Shown in pieces: positions 29,141-37,802 of a stretch of DNA of 49,432 nt. The translations under genes were made by a program, and so were the position numbers. The notes beneath the pieces are model-generated. The model was given only the letters and a program-made list of their open reading frames with translations, searched no databases and was not told the origin of the DNA. Origin of the DNA: Gemmatimonadota bacterium (GTDB lineage Bacteria; Gemmatimonadota; Gemmatimonadetes; Gemmatimonadales; Gemmatimonadaceae); NCBI GenBank assembly GCA_021298395.1, contig JAJTFH010000004.1, forward strand, positions 1-49,432, given 5' to 3'. Within the stretch, counting starts at the first letter, position 1; the number at the start of each line of letters is the position of its first letter.

Positions 29141-30187
29141 TCAGGCGGCCACCGGTTCCGATGGCACCGGGATCAACGAGTAATCCTGGAACCGCCGCCG
29201 CGGGGTGAACCCCGCCTCACAGATCAGCCGCTCCATCTCGTCGGTCGTCGTGCGATAGGTCGTGTTCGCCGCCGAGACCACGTTCTCCTCGAGCATGAGC
29301 GAACCGAAGTCGTTGCACCCGTAGTGCAACGCGGTCTGGCCGACCTTCATCCCCATCGTCACCCAGCTCGCCTGGATGTTCGGGATCGAGTCGAGCACGG
29401 TGCGCGCGAAGGCCGTCGTGCGGAGGTACTCCACCGCATCGGTCTTCGGCATATGGCTCATCTCCGGGGTGTTCTCCGGCTGGAGCGGCCAGCAGATGAA
29501 GGCGGTGAAGCCCTTGGTGCGGTCCTGTACCGCCTTGAGCCGGAGCAGATGCTCGATGCGCTCCGCCATCGTCTCGCCGATGCCGTACATCATCGTGCAC
29601 GAGGTCCTGAGCCCCTCGCCATGTGCGATCTCCATCACCTCGAGCCAGCGGTCCGCACCCGCCTTCTTCTTGGCGACATTGTCGCGCACGCGCTGCACGA
29701 GGATCTCGCCCCCACCCCCGGGGATGGAGTCGAGCCCCGCCTTCACTAGCTCCTGGATCACGGTCCGTGCGTCCATGCGATAGAGCGTCGCCCAGAAGTC
29801 CACCTCGCTCGGCGAGAAGCCGTGCACGTGGATCGGATGGTTCCGCTTGATGTACCTGAGGAGCTCGAGGTACCACTCGAAGGGGATGTACGGGTTGTGC
29901 CCGCCTTGGATCAGGATCTGCACCCCGCCCAACGCCTTCACCTCGTCGATCTTCGCACCGATCTCCTCGTAGCTGAGGGTCCACCCCTCGCCATCCTTCG
30001 GGCGACGATAGAAGGCGCAGAAGCCGCAGTCGGCGACACAGACGTTGGTGTAGTTGATGTTCCGATCGACGATGTACGTCACGACCGGCTCGGGATGGAG
30101 CCGGCGACGCACGGCATCGGCATCGGCCCCCAGCTCGAGGAGCGGGGCCTTCGTGTAGTAGTCGAGGAGGTCGGATGCGTAGGTCAT
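29141..30187 (-). CDS. mqnC: Cyclic dehypoxanthine futalosine synthase MqnC
   Basis: A 348-residue radical SAM enzyme that cyclises dehypoxanthine futalosine in the futalosine route to menaquinone. The cluster ligands are C50, C54 and C57 in CVADCGFC, a standard CX3CX2C motif. The conserved LIQGGHNP, IPGGGGEILV and GYNDFGS-like YGCNDFGSLMLEENVV segments are present. It lies 48 bp after mqnA. mqnB and mqnD, needed for the remaining steps, are not in the window. Confidence 0.95.
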   Translation of the reverse strand: MTYASDLLDYYTKAPLLELGADADAVRRRLHPEPVVTYIVDRNINYTNVCVADCGFCAFYRRPKDGEGWTLSYEEIGAKIDEVKALGGVQILIQGGHNPYIPFEWYLELLRYIKRNHPIHVHGFSPSEVDFWATLYRMDARTVIQELVKAGLDSIPGGGGEILVQRVRDNVAKKKAGADRWLEVMEIAHGEGLRTSCTMMYGIGETMAERIEHLLRLKAVQDRTKGFTAFICWPLQPENTPEMSHMPKTDAVEYLRTTAFARTVLDSIPNIQASWVTMGMKVGQTALHYGCNDFGSLMLEENVVSAANTTYRTTTDEMERLICEAGFTPRRRFQDYSLIPVPSEPVAA

Positions 30188-30235
30188 GCGCAGGATCGCT
30201 GAGATGGACGGTGTCGCTGGTGACGCTCTCGAATA

Positions 30236-31096
30236 CTACCCCGCCCGCCGCGTGGCAGGCAGGAACGCCAGTCGGCCCGTGGGGACCTTCCCCGCGAGTT
30301 CGAGCCGGCGGAAGAACTCGGTGAGCCCCTCGAGGTCGCGCAGGCCAAGCCGCCAATCGAGGCCGTCGAAGTACCGGCGGCACTCAGCGACCGGGACCCC
30401 GGTCGTGCCGGCGGCCTGCGTGGAGAGGAGATCGAGATGCCGGACGCCCCATTCGCGTGAGCGGATGAGCGAGGCATGGACCGCCAGGGCCTGCTCCACC
30501 GGCGTGGTCCGCTGCGCCACCCAGACGGCGAAGACGAAGGGAAGCCCCGTCCACTCCCGCCAGACCGCGCCGAGGTCGTAGACGTGCGGGTAGGCCCGGC
30601 CGTGGGCCTCGGCGAGCGGATGGCCCGGGCTCTGCAGCATGAGCGCGGCATCCCCGATCACGAGGCGGGCCACGCAGGGATCGCCACCGTCCCGCGCGAT
30701 CGCATCGGCCTCGGCATCGCCTGGGATGAAGACGGGTTCCGCCTTCCACACATGGGTGAAGAGGAGCTCGAGGAGCGCCACCGAGGTCATCGAGCTGCGA
30801 CTGACGAGGACCCGTTGTCCAGAGAGCCTCTCCGCGGGCACGCTCGAGAAGAGGAGCACGCTCCGCACCGGTCCGTCACAGGAGATCGCGAGATCGGGGA
30901 GGAGGAGATAGCGCTCGGCATCGCGAGCATACTCCACCGCCGAGACCACGGAGACGTCGAGCGTCCCCTCGGCCATCCGCCGATTCAGCGCCGTCGGGAC
31001 CCCATCGACCAGGGTCGCATCCAGGGGCACGAGCCCACGGTCGATCGCCCCGTAGACGGGATAGGTGTTGATGTAGGGGATGCGGCCGACGCGCAT
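30236..31096 (-). CDS. mqnA: Chorismate dehydratase MqnA
   Basis: A 286-residue protein of the periplasmic-binding-protein fold that dehydrates chorismate to 3-(1-carboxyvinyloxy)benzoate, the entry to the futalosine pathway. Motifs: RVGRIPYINTYPVY at the N-terminus, GVPTALNRRMAEG, DVSVVSAVEYARD, VSRSSMTSVALLELLF and GDAALM. The ATG at 31096 shares its A with the mqnE stop; GTG 31099 directly before it is an alternative adding one residue. Length is normal. Confidence 0.94.
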   Translation of the reverse strand: MRVGRIPYINTYPVYGAIDRGLVPLDATLVDGVPTALNRRMAEGTLDVSVVSAVEYARDAERYLLLPDLAISCDGPVRSVLLFSSVPAERLSGQRVLVSRSSMTSVALLELLFTHVWKAEPVFIPGDAEADAIARDGGDPCVARLVIGDAALMLQSPGHPLAEAHGRAYPHVYDLGAVWREWTGLPFVFAVWVAQRTTPVEQALAVHASLIRSREWGVRHLDLLSTQAAGTTGVPVAECRRYFDGLDWRLGLRDLEGLTEFFRRLELAGKVPTGRLAFLPATRRAG

Positions 31097-32265
31097 CACG
31101 CGGCCTGGTCCGCCGGCTCGTCGAAGCGCCGGATGATCCGATAGAAGCTGTCCCGCTCCGCGGGGATCTTCCCCGCCCCGCGGATCAGCGCGAGGATCTC
31201 GTCGAGCGACATCGCCTGCCGCGTCTGCGCCCCGACCGCGTGATAGATCTTCTCGCGGACCACCGTCCCCTCGAGGTCATTCACGCCGTAGTGCAGCCCG
31301 AGCTGCGAGAGTGCTGGCGTGACCATGATCCAGTGACTCTTCACATGGTCGAAGTTATCGAGGAAGAGCCGTCCGATCGCGAGCATCTTGAGGTCCTCGA
31401 CCCCTGACGTGGCGGTGCCACGACGGCCGAGCTTCTCCCCGAGGACGTTGTCGTCGGGGTGATAGGCGAGCGGGATGAAGGCGAGGAAGCCCCCCGTCTC
31501 GTCCTGCAGCGAGCGCAGCATCGCCATGTGCTCGATCCGGTCCTCGTGGGTCTCGATGTGCCCGTAGAGGAGCGTGCAGTTCGACCGGATCCCCATCCCA
31601 TGCGCCGTCCGGTGGACGCCGATGTAGTCGGCGGCCCCCAGCTTCTTGTTGGCGATCTCCTCACGCACCGCGGCGCTGAAGGTCTCGGCCCCGCCGCCAG
31701 GCAGCGTGTCGAGCCCCGCCTCCTTGAGCGCGCTCAGGACCTCGGCCCAGCTCATCTTCTCAATCCGCGCGATGTGCGCGATCTCGACCGCCGTCAGCGC
31801 CTTGATGTGCACGTGCGGCATCTCGGCCTTCAGCGCGCGAAAGATCTCTTGGTAGTAGGCGAGCCCCGCCTTCATGTCGAGCCCGCCGACGATGTGGAAC
31901 TCGCGCGTCATCCCCCCGTTCCCCGTCCGTGCCTCCTGCAGCACCTGATCGAGGGTGTACCGATACGCCCCCGCCTCCTTCGGCAGCCGGGCATAGCCGC
32001 AGAAGACACAGGTGGTGCGCAGGGTACAGATGTTCGTCGGGTTGATGTGCTGATTCGCGGCGAAGGTCACCACGTCGCCATGTTTGGCCCGGTTCACCGC
32101 GTCGGCGAGGAGGCCGATCCCGGTGAGATCCGGCGAGCGGAAGAGGGCCAACCCGTCCGCCGTCGAGAGCCGCTCACCGGACGCGATCTTCTCGGCGACC
32201 CGTCGGACGACGGGATCCGAGAGGCGCGTGAGGGGGAGCTGGAGACCCGTCAACACGGCGCGCAT
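31096..32265 (-). CDS. mqnE: Aminofutalosine synthase MqnE
   Basis: A 389-residue radical SAM enzyme that joins the MqnA product to the adenosyl group of SAM. HINPTNIC, REFHIVGGL, the ALTAVEIAHIARIEK segment, PGGGAETFS, YGHIETHEDRIEH and LHYGVNDLEGTVV place it in this family. The cluster ligands are C80, C86 and C89 in CTLRTTCVFC, that is CX5CX2C instead of CX3CX2C. The codons are unambiguous and the frame is intact around it. It starts 4 bp after fabF and is coupled to mqnA. Confidence 0.92.
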   Translation of the reverse strand: MRAVLTGLQLPLTRLSDPVVRRVAEKIASGERLSTADGLALFRSPDLTGIGLLADAVNRAKHGDVVTFAANQHINPTNICTLRTTCVFCGYARLPKEAGAYRYTLDQVLQEARTGNGGMTREFHIVGGLDMKAGLAYYQEIFRALKAEMPHVHIKALTAVEIAHIARIEKMSWAEVLSALKEAGLDTLPGGGAETFSAAVREEIANKKLGAADYIGVHRTAHGMGIRSNCTLLYGHIETHEDRIEHMAMLRSLQDETGGFLAFIPLAYHPDDNVLGEKLGRRGTATSGVEDLKMLAIGRLFLDNFDHVKSHWIMVTPALSQLGLHYGVNDLEGTVVREKIYHAVGAQTRQAMSLDEILALIRGAGKIPAERDSFYRIIRRFDEPADQAA

Positions 32266-32269
32266 CGCC

Positions 32270-33523
32270 TCACCCGATCAGGCGGCGCAGCGCGATGCTG
32301 GCGTTGTGCCCGCCGAAGCCAGAGGAGTTCGAGAGGACCGCATGCACCTCACGACGCACCGGCGTGTTGGCCGTGCAGTCGAGGTCGCACTCGGGATCCG
32401 GGGTGTGGAGGTTGATCGTCGGCGGGATGATCCCGTGGCGGATCGCGAGCGCGGAGAAGATCGCCTCGACCGCCCCCGCGGCGCCGAGCATGTGGCCCGT
32501 GCTCGATTTGGTCGAGCTGACGTTGAGCCCCGTGGCGTGCGGCCCGAAGACCGCCTTGATGGCGCGGATCTCGTTCGCATCGTTGAGCGGGGTCGAGGTC
32601 CCATGCGCATTCACGTACTGCACGTCGGCCGGCGAGAGCCCGGCGTCCTCGAGCGCCCGACGCATCGCGCGTTGGAGGCCGGCATGGTTCTCAGGCTGCC
32701 CGGTGAGGTGGTAGGCATCCCCCGTGGCGCCGTAGCCGACGACCTCGCAGTAGATCTGCGCCCCACGCGCCCGCGCATGCTCCAACTCTTCCAGGATCAC
32801 GACCCCGGAGCCCTCGCCGAGCACGAAGCCGTCACGCGTCTGGTCGAAGGGGCGCGAGGCCGTCTCCGGCGACTCGTTCCGCGTGGAGAGCGCCTGCATG
32901 TTCGCGAAGCCGCCGATCGCCATCGGCGAGACCGCGGCCTCAGAACCGCCCGCGATCATGAGGTCGGCGTCGCCGTAGGCGATCAACCGGAAGGCGTCCC
33001 CGATCGCATGCGCACTGGAGGCGCAGGCCGACTGGGTCGCGTAGTTGGGGCCCTTCGCCTGGAAGCGCATCGAGACCACGCCCGCCGCGATGTCGCCGAT
33101 GAACATCGGGACGAAGAAGGGGGAGATCCGCCCCGGCCCGTCCTGCATGAGCACCGTGTGCTGCGCCTCGAAGGTCTCGATGCCACCGATGCCGGAGCCG
33201 ATGATCACGCCGAGGCGATCCGGGTCGTACCCCGTGCCCTCTCCGAGCCCCGCGTCGCGCATGGCCTGCACCGCGGCGGCCATGGCGTACTGCGTGTAGC
33301 GGTCGGCGCGCTTGGCCTCCTTGCGGTCCATATACGCGCCGATGTCGAACCCCTTCACCTCATGCGCGAACCGGACCTTGAAGTCCGACGCGTCGAACCG
33401 GGTGATCGGCCCACCCCCAGAGCGGCCGTCGAGCAGCGCCGCCCACGTGGAGGCCACGTCGTTCCCGACGGAGGACAGACATCCGGCCCCCGTGAGGACC
33501 ACCCGGCGACGCAGCCCCGCCAT
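32270..33523 (-). CDS. fabF: Beta-ketoacyl-ACP synthase II
   Basis: A 417-residue condensing enzyme of fatty-acid elongation. The Cys-His-His triad is present: Cys in SACASSAHAIG (about residue 168), His in NAHGTSTPLND and His in SSTGHMLGAAGAV. N-terminal RRVVLTGAGCLSSVG is typical. The nucleophile context CASSAHAIG differs slightly from the enterobacterial form but keeps the essential residues. It follows acpP by one base, the widespread acpP-fabF pairing. Confidence 0.96.
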   Translation of the reverse strand: MAGLRRRVVLTGAGCLSSVGNDVASTWAALLDGRSGGGPITRFDASDFKVRFAHEVKGFDIGAYMDRKEAKRADRYTQYAMAAAVQAMRDAGLGEGTGYDPDRLGVIIGSGIGGIETFEAQHTVLMQDGPGRISPFFVPMFIGDIAAGVVSMRFQAKGPNYATQSACASSAHAIGDAFRLIAYGDADLMIAGGSEAAVSPMAIGGFANMQALSTRNESPETASRPFDQTRDGFVLGEGSGVVILEELEHARARGAQIYCEVVGYGATGDAYHLTGQPENHAGLQRAMRRALEDAGLSPADVQYVNAHGTSTPLNDANEIRAIKAVFGPHATGLNVSSTKSSTGHMLGAAGAVEAIFSALAIRHGIIPPTINLHTPDPECDLDCTANTPVRREVHAVLSNSSGFGGHNASIALRRLIG

Positions 33524-33524
33524 C

Positions 33525-33764
33525 TCAGCCGGCGAGCTTGGCGTTCAGGTAGCCGATGGCGTCACCGACCGTCTTCAACTTCTCGGCATCCTCATCCGGG
33601 ATGTCGATGTTGAACTCCTTCTCGAACTCCATCACGAGCTCGACGATGTCGAGCGAGTCGGCCCCGAGATCGTCGATGAAGCTGGCGCCATCTGTCAGCT
33701 TCTCACGCTCGACCCCGAGCTCCTTCTCGATAATGTCCTTCACCTTCGCAGTATGGTCAGCCAT
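33525..33764 (-). CDS. acpP: Acyl carrier protein
   Basis: A 79-residue acidic carrier protein. The phosphopantetheine attachment Ser is S37 in [11 protein letters not shown]. The four-helix sequence with the acidic [17 protein letters not shown] helix is typical. The ATG at 33764 was chosen over the long upstream frame, which runs antisense-like through fabG in another frame. GGAG stands about 10 bp before it. A promoter-like element and the fabG terminator hairpin lie in the 110-bp gap upstream, so acpP-fabF can be expressed separately, as expected for so abundant a protein. Confidence 0.97.
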   Translation of the reverse strand: MADHTAKVKDIIEKELGVEREKLTDGASFIDDLGADSLDIVELVMEFEKEFNIDIPDEDAEKLKTVGDAIGYLNAKLAG

Positions 33765-33827
33765 GCGTCGAGAACTCCAAGAGGGTGGAACCACGAGGAC
33801 CGCCGGCCGTCGCTCCGACGGCACAGG

Positions 33828-33833
33828 AATATA
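33828..33833 (-). promoter_or_regulatory. Candidate -10 element upstream of acpP
   Basis: On the minus strand TATATT matches the -10 consensus at 5/6 positions, in an AT-richer patch (GTCAAATCGTTATATTCC) 64 bp before the acpP ATG. No good -35 hexamer is found at 16-18 bp; GCCGTT is all that occurs there. Position between a terminator hairpin and acpP is the main support. Confidence 0.4.
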
Positions 33834-33849
33834 ACGATTTGACAGGGGG

Positions 33850-33872
33850 AAACGGCACCGAAAACGGTGCCG
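33850..33872 (-). terminator. Terminator-like hairpin after fabG
   Basis: CGGCACCG (33853-33860) and CGGTGCCG (33865-33872) form a perfect 8-bp stem with a 4-base loop, two bases after the fabG stop. On the minus strand it is followed by TTTCCCCC, so the T tract is short. It probably reduces read-through from fabG into acpP rather than stopping all of it. Confidence 0.55.
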
Positions 33873-33874
33873 GT

Positions 33875-34615
33875 TCACATCGCCAGACCACCGTCCACGG
33901 CAAGGACCTGCCCGGTGAGGTAGGCCGCATGCTCCGAGGCCAGGAAGGCCACCAATCCCGCGACGTCCTGGGCTGCCCCGAACCGCTCCAGTGGGATCTG
34001 GGCGGCGAGGGCCTCGACCGCCTGCGGGGTCATGGCATCGGTCATATCGCTGGTGATGAACCCGGGCGCGACCACGTTGCAGAGGATGTTCCGGCTGGCG
34101 AGCTCCTTCGCCACCGACTTGCTCAGGCCGATCATCCCCGCCTTGCTCGCGGCGTAGTTCGCCTGGCCCTTGTTCCCGATGATCCCCACCACCGAGGCGA
34201 TGTTGATGATCCGGCCCCAGCGCCGCTTCATCATCCCGCGCTGCGCCGCCCGGATCGCCACGAAGGCGGACCGCAGGTTCGTGTCGAGCACCGCATCCCA
34301 ATCCTCATCCTTCATCCGGAGCATGAGGTTGTCCCGCGTGATCCCCGCATTGTTGACGAGGATATCCAAGGAACCGAAGGCGTCCTCCACCGTCTGGACG
34401 AGCATCGTCACCGACGCGGGATCGGCCACATCGCAGGCGAAGCCACGCGCCTCCCCCAACGCCTCCGCCACCTGTTCCGCCTTCGCCAGATCGCGCCCCA
34501 CCACGGCGACCCTCGCCCCGGCGTCGACCAACGTCTTCGCGATCGTACGCCCGATCCCGCGGGTGGAGCCGGTGACGAGCGCGACCTTGCCAGTGAGATC
34601 GATGGGGAGTGCCAT
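33875..34615 (-). CDS. fabG: 3-oxoacyl-ACP reductase
   Basis: A 246-residue short-chain dehydrogenase reducing beta-ketoacyl-ACP with NADPH. Cofactor motif [13 protein letters not shown] lies near residue 12, NNAGITRD near 87, and the catalytic set Ser (INIASVVG), Tyr and Lys (YAASKAG) is complete. The ATG at 34615 fits the family length exactly; the longer frame runs toward fabD and carries no conserved residues. The 53-bp gap from fabD holds a GC-rich hairpin. Confidence 0.96.
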   Translation of the reverse strand: MALPIDLTGKVALVTGSTRGIGRTIAKTLVDAGARVAVVGRDLAKAEQVAEALGEARGFACDVADPASVTMLVQTVEDAFGSLDILVNNAGITRDNLMLRMKDEDWDAVLDTNLRSAFVAIRAAQRGMMKRRWGRIINIASVVGIIGNKGQANYAASKAGMIGLSKSVAKELASRNILCNVVAPGFITSDMTDAMTPQAVEALAAQIPLERFGAAQDVAGLVAFLASEHAAYLTGQVLAVDGGLAM

Positions 34616-34642
34616 GGTCCGTCCGGTGGAGGGTGAGCACGA

Positions 34643-34661
34643 CGGGGCGCGGTACGCCCCG
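34643..34661 (-). other. GC-rich hairpin in the fabD-fabG gap
   Basis: CGGGGCG and CGCCCCG form a 7-bp stem around a 5-base loop, without a T tract. It is an RNA secondary-structure candidate (processing site or stabiliser), not a classical terminator. Confidence 0.4.
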
Positions 34662-34668
34662 ACAGGAG

Positions 34669-35595
34669 TCAGAGCTGCAGGAGCGCCTCGACCTCGGCCG
34701 CGGTGCCGCAGGTCAGATACTGACACCCCGGAGCGAGACGCTTCACGAGGCCGGTCAGCACCGCCCCAGGGCCCATCTCGACGAAGGTGACCCCCGGATG
34801 CACGGCCGCGATCGCCCGCACCTGCTCGACCCACCGGACCGGTGAGGTGAGCTGCCGGACGAGAAGCTGGCGCGCGGTCGCGACGTCGGTCACCGCTTCG
34901 GTGGTCACATTGCTCCAGACCGGGAAGTGCGGAGCGTGCCAGGCCGCCGCGTCGATCGCCGCCGCGAGCCCCGCCGCAGCGGGCTGCATCAGCGGGCTGT
35001 GGAAGGCCCCGCTCACCGGGAGCCGCAGCGCCCGCTTCGCCCCCGCCGCCTTGGCCCCCTCCATCGCCGCCTCCACCGCCGCGACCTCACCCGAGATCAC
35101 GATCTGCTCGTCGGCATTGAAGTTCGCCGGCACGCAGATCCCATGCGCGGAGGCCGCCTGACAGATCTCGCCGATGGGTGTCGTGAGGGTCCCGAGGATC
35201 GCCGCCATCGCGCCAGGACGCTCGACTCCGGTGCGGTACATGAGCTCACCGCGCGTGCGGACCAGCCGCACGGCATCGTCGAGCCCGAGCGATCCCGCCG
35301 CCTGATGGGCCGTGAACTCGCCGAGCGAGTGCCCCGCCGCCCCGACCACCCGACCTGCGAGATGGCCCTGCACCGTGGCCCACACCGCCGCGCCATGCGC
35401 CAGCAGCGCCGGCTGCGCATTGTGGGTGAGGGTCAGCTCGTCGGCCGGTCCGTCAAAGCAGAGGGCGCTGAGCGAGGTGCCGAGGGCGGCGTCGACCGCG
35501 GAGAAGGTCGCACGAGCCACTGGATAGGCCTCGACGAGATCCTTGGCCATCCCGGGCTTCTGCGAGCCCTGACCGGGAAAGAGCAGGAAGAACAT
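34669..35595 (-). CDS. fabD: Malonyl-CoA:ACP transacylase
   Basis: A 308-residue enzyme loading malonate on the acyl carrier protein. FPGQGSQ is at residues 6-12 and the nucleophile S90 lies in GHSLGEF. The catalytic His is in SGAFHSPLM and the C-terminal VEMGPGAVLTGLVKR segment is typical. It follows fabH after 3 bp, the classical order fabH-fabD-fabG-acpP-fabF. Confidence 0.96.
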   Translation of the reverse strand: MFFLLFPGQGSQKPGMAKDLVEAYPVARATFSAVDAALGTSLSALCFDGPADELTLTHNAQPALLAHGAAVWATVQGHLAGRVVGAAGHSLGEFTAHQAAGSLGLDDAVRLVRTRGELMYRTGVERPGAMAAILGTLTTPIGEICQAASAHGICVPANFNADEQIVISGEVAAVEAAMEGAKAAGAKRALRLPVSGAFHSPLMQPAAAGLAAAIDAAAWHAPHFPVWSNVTTEAVTDVATARQLLVRQLTSPVRWVEQVRAIAAVHPGVTFVEMGPGAVLTGLVKRLAPGCQYLTCGTAAEVEALLQL

Positions 35596-35598
35596 CGG

Positions 35599-36588
35599 CT
35601 AGAACCGGACGATCATCGAACCCCAGGTGAAGCCCGCGCCGAAGGCGACGAACATCACCGTCGAGCCCTCCTTCACCCGCCCCTGCGCCTGCGCCTCGCT
35701 GAGCGCGATCGGGATCGACGCCGCCGAGGTGTTCCCGTAGCGATCGACGTTCACGAACACCTTCTCCATCGGGATGTTCGCGTGCTTCGCCGTCGCCTCG
35801 ATGATGCGGATGTTCGCCTGATGCGGGATGAGCAGATCGACGTCGGTCGAGGAGAGCTTCGCCCCATCGAGCGCGCGGTCCGCCGCATCGGCCATCGAGC
35901 GCACCGCATTCTTGAAGACCTCGCGTCCCGCCATCGTGATGAAGTGCGAGCCCTCGGCGAGGATCTCGTTGGTCATCGGGCAGGCGCCGGCGCCCTTGGG
36001 CCGCTGGAGGAGATCGGCCAGGGTGCCGTCGGAGCGCATGTACGCCGAGAGGATCCCGCGCTGCTTGGTGCTACGCCTGATGATCGTCGCGCCCGCGCCA
36101 TCGCCGAAGAGGACGCAGGTATTGCGATCCCTCCAGTTGATGATGCGCGAGAGGACCTCGCCGCCGATCACGAGGATGGTCTCGTAGCTGCCGGTGGCGA
36201 TCAACCCCTCCGCGACCTGACAGCTGTAGAGCCACCCCGAACAGGCCGCATCGAGATCGAATGCCGCCGCACGCGAGGCCCCGAGCGCCGCCTGGACCTC
36301 GACCGCCGTCGCGGGGAGGAGCCGGTCCGGGCTCGCGGTGCCGAGGATGATGAGATCGAGCTCGGCGGCCGTGACGCCAGCCATCGCCATCGCCTTACGC
36401 GCCGCTTCGGTGCAGAGCGAGGTGAGGGTCTCCCCCTCACCAGCGATGTAGCGCTGCCCGATCCCGGTGCGCTCCCGGATCCACTCGTCGGAGGTCTCCA
36501 CACCGATCGACGCGAAGTCGTCGTTGGTGAAGACCCGCGTCGGCACCGCATGGGCGGTCGCCGCGAGCATCGCGACGGGGCGCTTCAT
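35599..36588 (-). CDS. fabH: Beta-ketoacyl-ACP synthase III
   Basis: A 329-residue condensing enzyme that starts fatty-acid chains from acyl-CoA and malonyl-ACP. The active-site Cys is C116 in DAACSGWLY; the His and Asn are in PHQANIRI and GNTSAASIP. DEWIRERTGIGQR is typical of the N-terminal region. It overlaps plsX by 4 bp. Confidence 0.96.
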   Translation of the reverse strand: MKRPVAMLAATAHAVPTRVFTNDDFASIGVETSDEWIRERTGIGQRYIAGEGETLTSLCTEAARKAMAMAGVTAAELDLIILGTASPDRLLPATAVEVQAALGASRAAAFDLDAACSGWLYSCQVAEGLIATGSYETILVIGGEVLSRIINWRDRNTCVLFGDGAGATIIRRSTKQRGILSAYMRSDGTLADLLQRPKGAGACPMTNEILAEGSHFITMAGREVFKNAVRSMADAADRALDGAKLSSTDVDLLIPHQANIRIIEATAKHANIPMEKVFVNVDRYGNTSAASIPIALSEAQAQGRVKEGSTVMFVAFGAGFTWGSMIVRF

Positions 36589-37586
36589 GCGCCGAGCTGT
36601 TCGCCGACGTGCCGGCTCATCTCGGACTCGAAGGCCCGAAGCCCGGCCAGGATCCCGTTCTTGATCGCCTCGGGGCTCGACTTCCCATGGCAGATGATGC
36701 TCACCCCCTTCACGCCCAAGAGCGGCGCGCCGCCGTACTTCGCGTAATCGAGCGACTGCATCGCCATCCCGAACTGCTCCTTGGTGACACCGACCTGCTT
36801 GAGCAGGCCGTACATCATCGGGGCGACCGATTCGTAGAACTTGAGGAGGACGTTCCCGGTGAAGCCGTCGCAGACGACGACGTCGATCGGGCCACGATCG
36901 CAGGTCCCCATCGGGATGTCACGCCCTTCGATGTTGCCGATGAAGTTCAGGCCCGCATTGAGGAGCGCCTGATGCGCCTCCTTCACGGCAGCGTTCCCCT
37001 TCTCCGCCTCCTCGCCGATCGAGAGGAGGCCGACGGCGGGCGTCGGGCGACCGAGGATGTCCTTGGCGAAGACATGCCCGAGGCGCGCGAACTGCACGAG
37101 CTCGGCGGCGGCACAATCGACATTGGCCCCGGCGTCGAGCATCACGACTGGCTGCCGAGCGGTCGGAAGGACCGTCGCGATCGCGGGGCGCGAGAGCCCC
37201 TCGTGGAGCCGCAGGATGAAGGTCGAGGCCGCCATCTGGGCCCCGGTGTTCCCCGCCGAGACGAAGGCATCCGAATGCCCCTCGGCCTGGAGCCGAAGCC
37301 CGACCGCCATCGAGGAGTTGGGCTTGCCGCGGATGGCGACGGAGGGCTTGTCCGTCATCTCGATCACCTCGGGGGCGTCGATGATGGCGAACCGGGAGAC
37401 GGCCTCGCGCAGGAGGGGGGTAGCGCCGACGAGCTGGCGGCTCAGTTCCTCGCGGATGACGGCCTCGCGGCCGACGAGCTGCAGCTCATGCGACGGCGCG
37501 AGCTCCTGCGCGGCGAGCAGCGCGGCGGCGACGGGCGCTTCGGGGGCATGATCGCCCCCCATGACGTCCAGCGCGATCCGCGCCAT
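36585..37586 (-). CDS. plsX: Phosphate acyltransferase PlsX
   Basis: A 333-residue peripheral membrane enzyme making acyl-phosphate from acyl-ACP, which PlsY (3701-4363) uses. Motifs: ALDVMGGDHAPEA at the N-terminus, SAGNTGAQMAAS, LDAGANVDC, GNIEGRDIP and CDGFTGNVLLK. It starts 3 bp after rpmF and is coupled to fabH, the common rpmF-plsX-fab order. Confidence 0.96.
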   Translation of the reverse strand: MARIALDVMGGDHAPEAPVAAALLAAQELAPSHELQLVGREAVIREELSRQLVGATPLLREAVSRFAIIDAPEVIEMTDKPSVAIRGKPNSSMAVGLRLQAEGHSDAFVSAGNTGAQMAASTFILRLHEGLSRPAIATVLPTARQPVVMLDAGANVDCAAAELVQFARLGHVFAKDILGRPTPAVGLLSIGEEAEKGNAAVKEAHQALLNAGLNFIGNIEGRDIPMGTCDRGPIDVVVCDGFTGNVLLKFYESVAPMMYGLLKQVGVTKEQFGMAMQSLDYAKYGGAPLLGVKGVSIICHGKSSPEAIKNGILAGLRAFESEMSRHVGEQLGA

Positions 37587-37589
37587 GGC

Positions 37590-37772
37590 TTACGCGTCGC
37601 GAGCCGCGACGCGCTGTGTGCCGGCGTAGAAGCCGCAATCCTCGCACACATGGTGCGGGCGCTTCATCGCGCCGCACTTCGGGCACGCCTGGATGTTGAT
37701 CGCCGGGGCGACCTTGTGGGTGTTGCGGGCGCGCTTCTTGCGCTTGGAGGTGCGACGCTTCGGGACGGCCAT
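37590..37772 (-). CDS. rpmF: Ribosomal protein L32
   Basis: A 60-residue basic protein. MAVPKRRTSKRKKRARN is the L32 signature. The four Cys in CPKCGAMKRPHHVCEDCGFY (CX2C and CX2C) form the zinc-ribbon version. It lies between the DUF177 gene and plsX, as in many bacteria, and is probably co-transcribed with the fab genes. Confidence 0.97.
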   Translation of the reverse strand: MAVPKRRTSKRKKRARNTHKVAPAINIQACPKCGAMKRPHHVCEDCGFYAGTQRVAARDA

Positions 37773-37802
37773 CGGAGGAACCTATCGGCTAAGGGACAAG
37801 GA

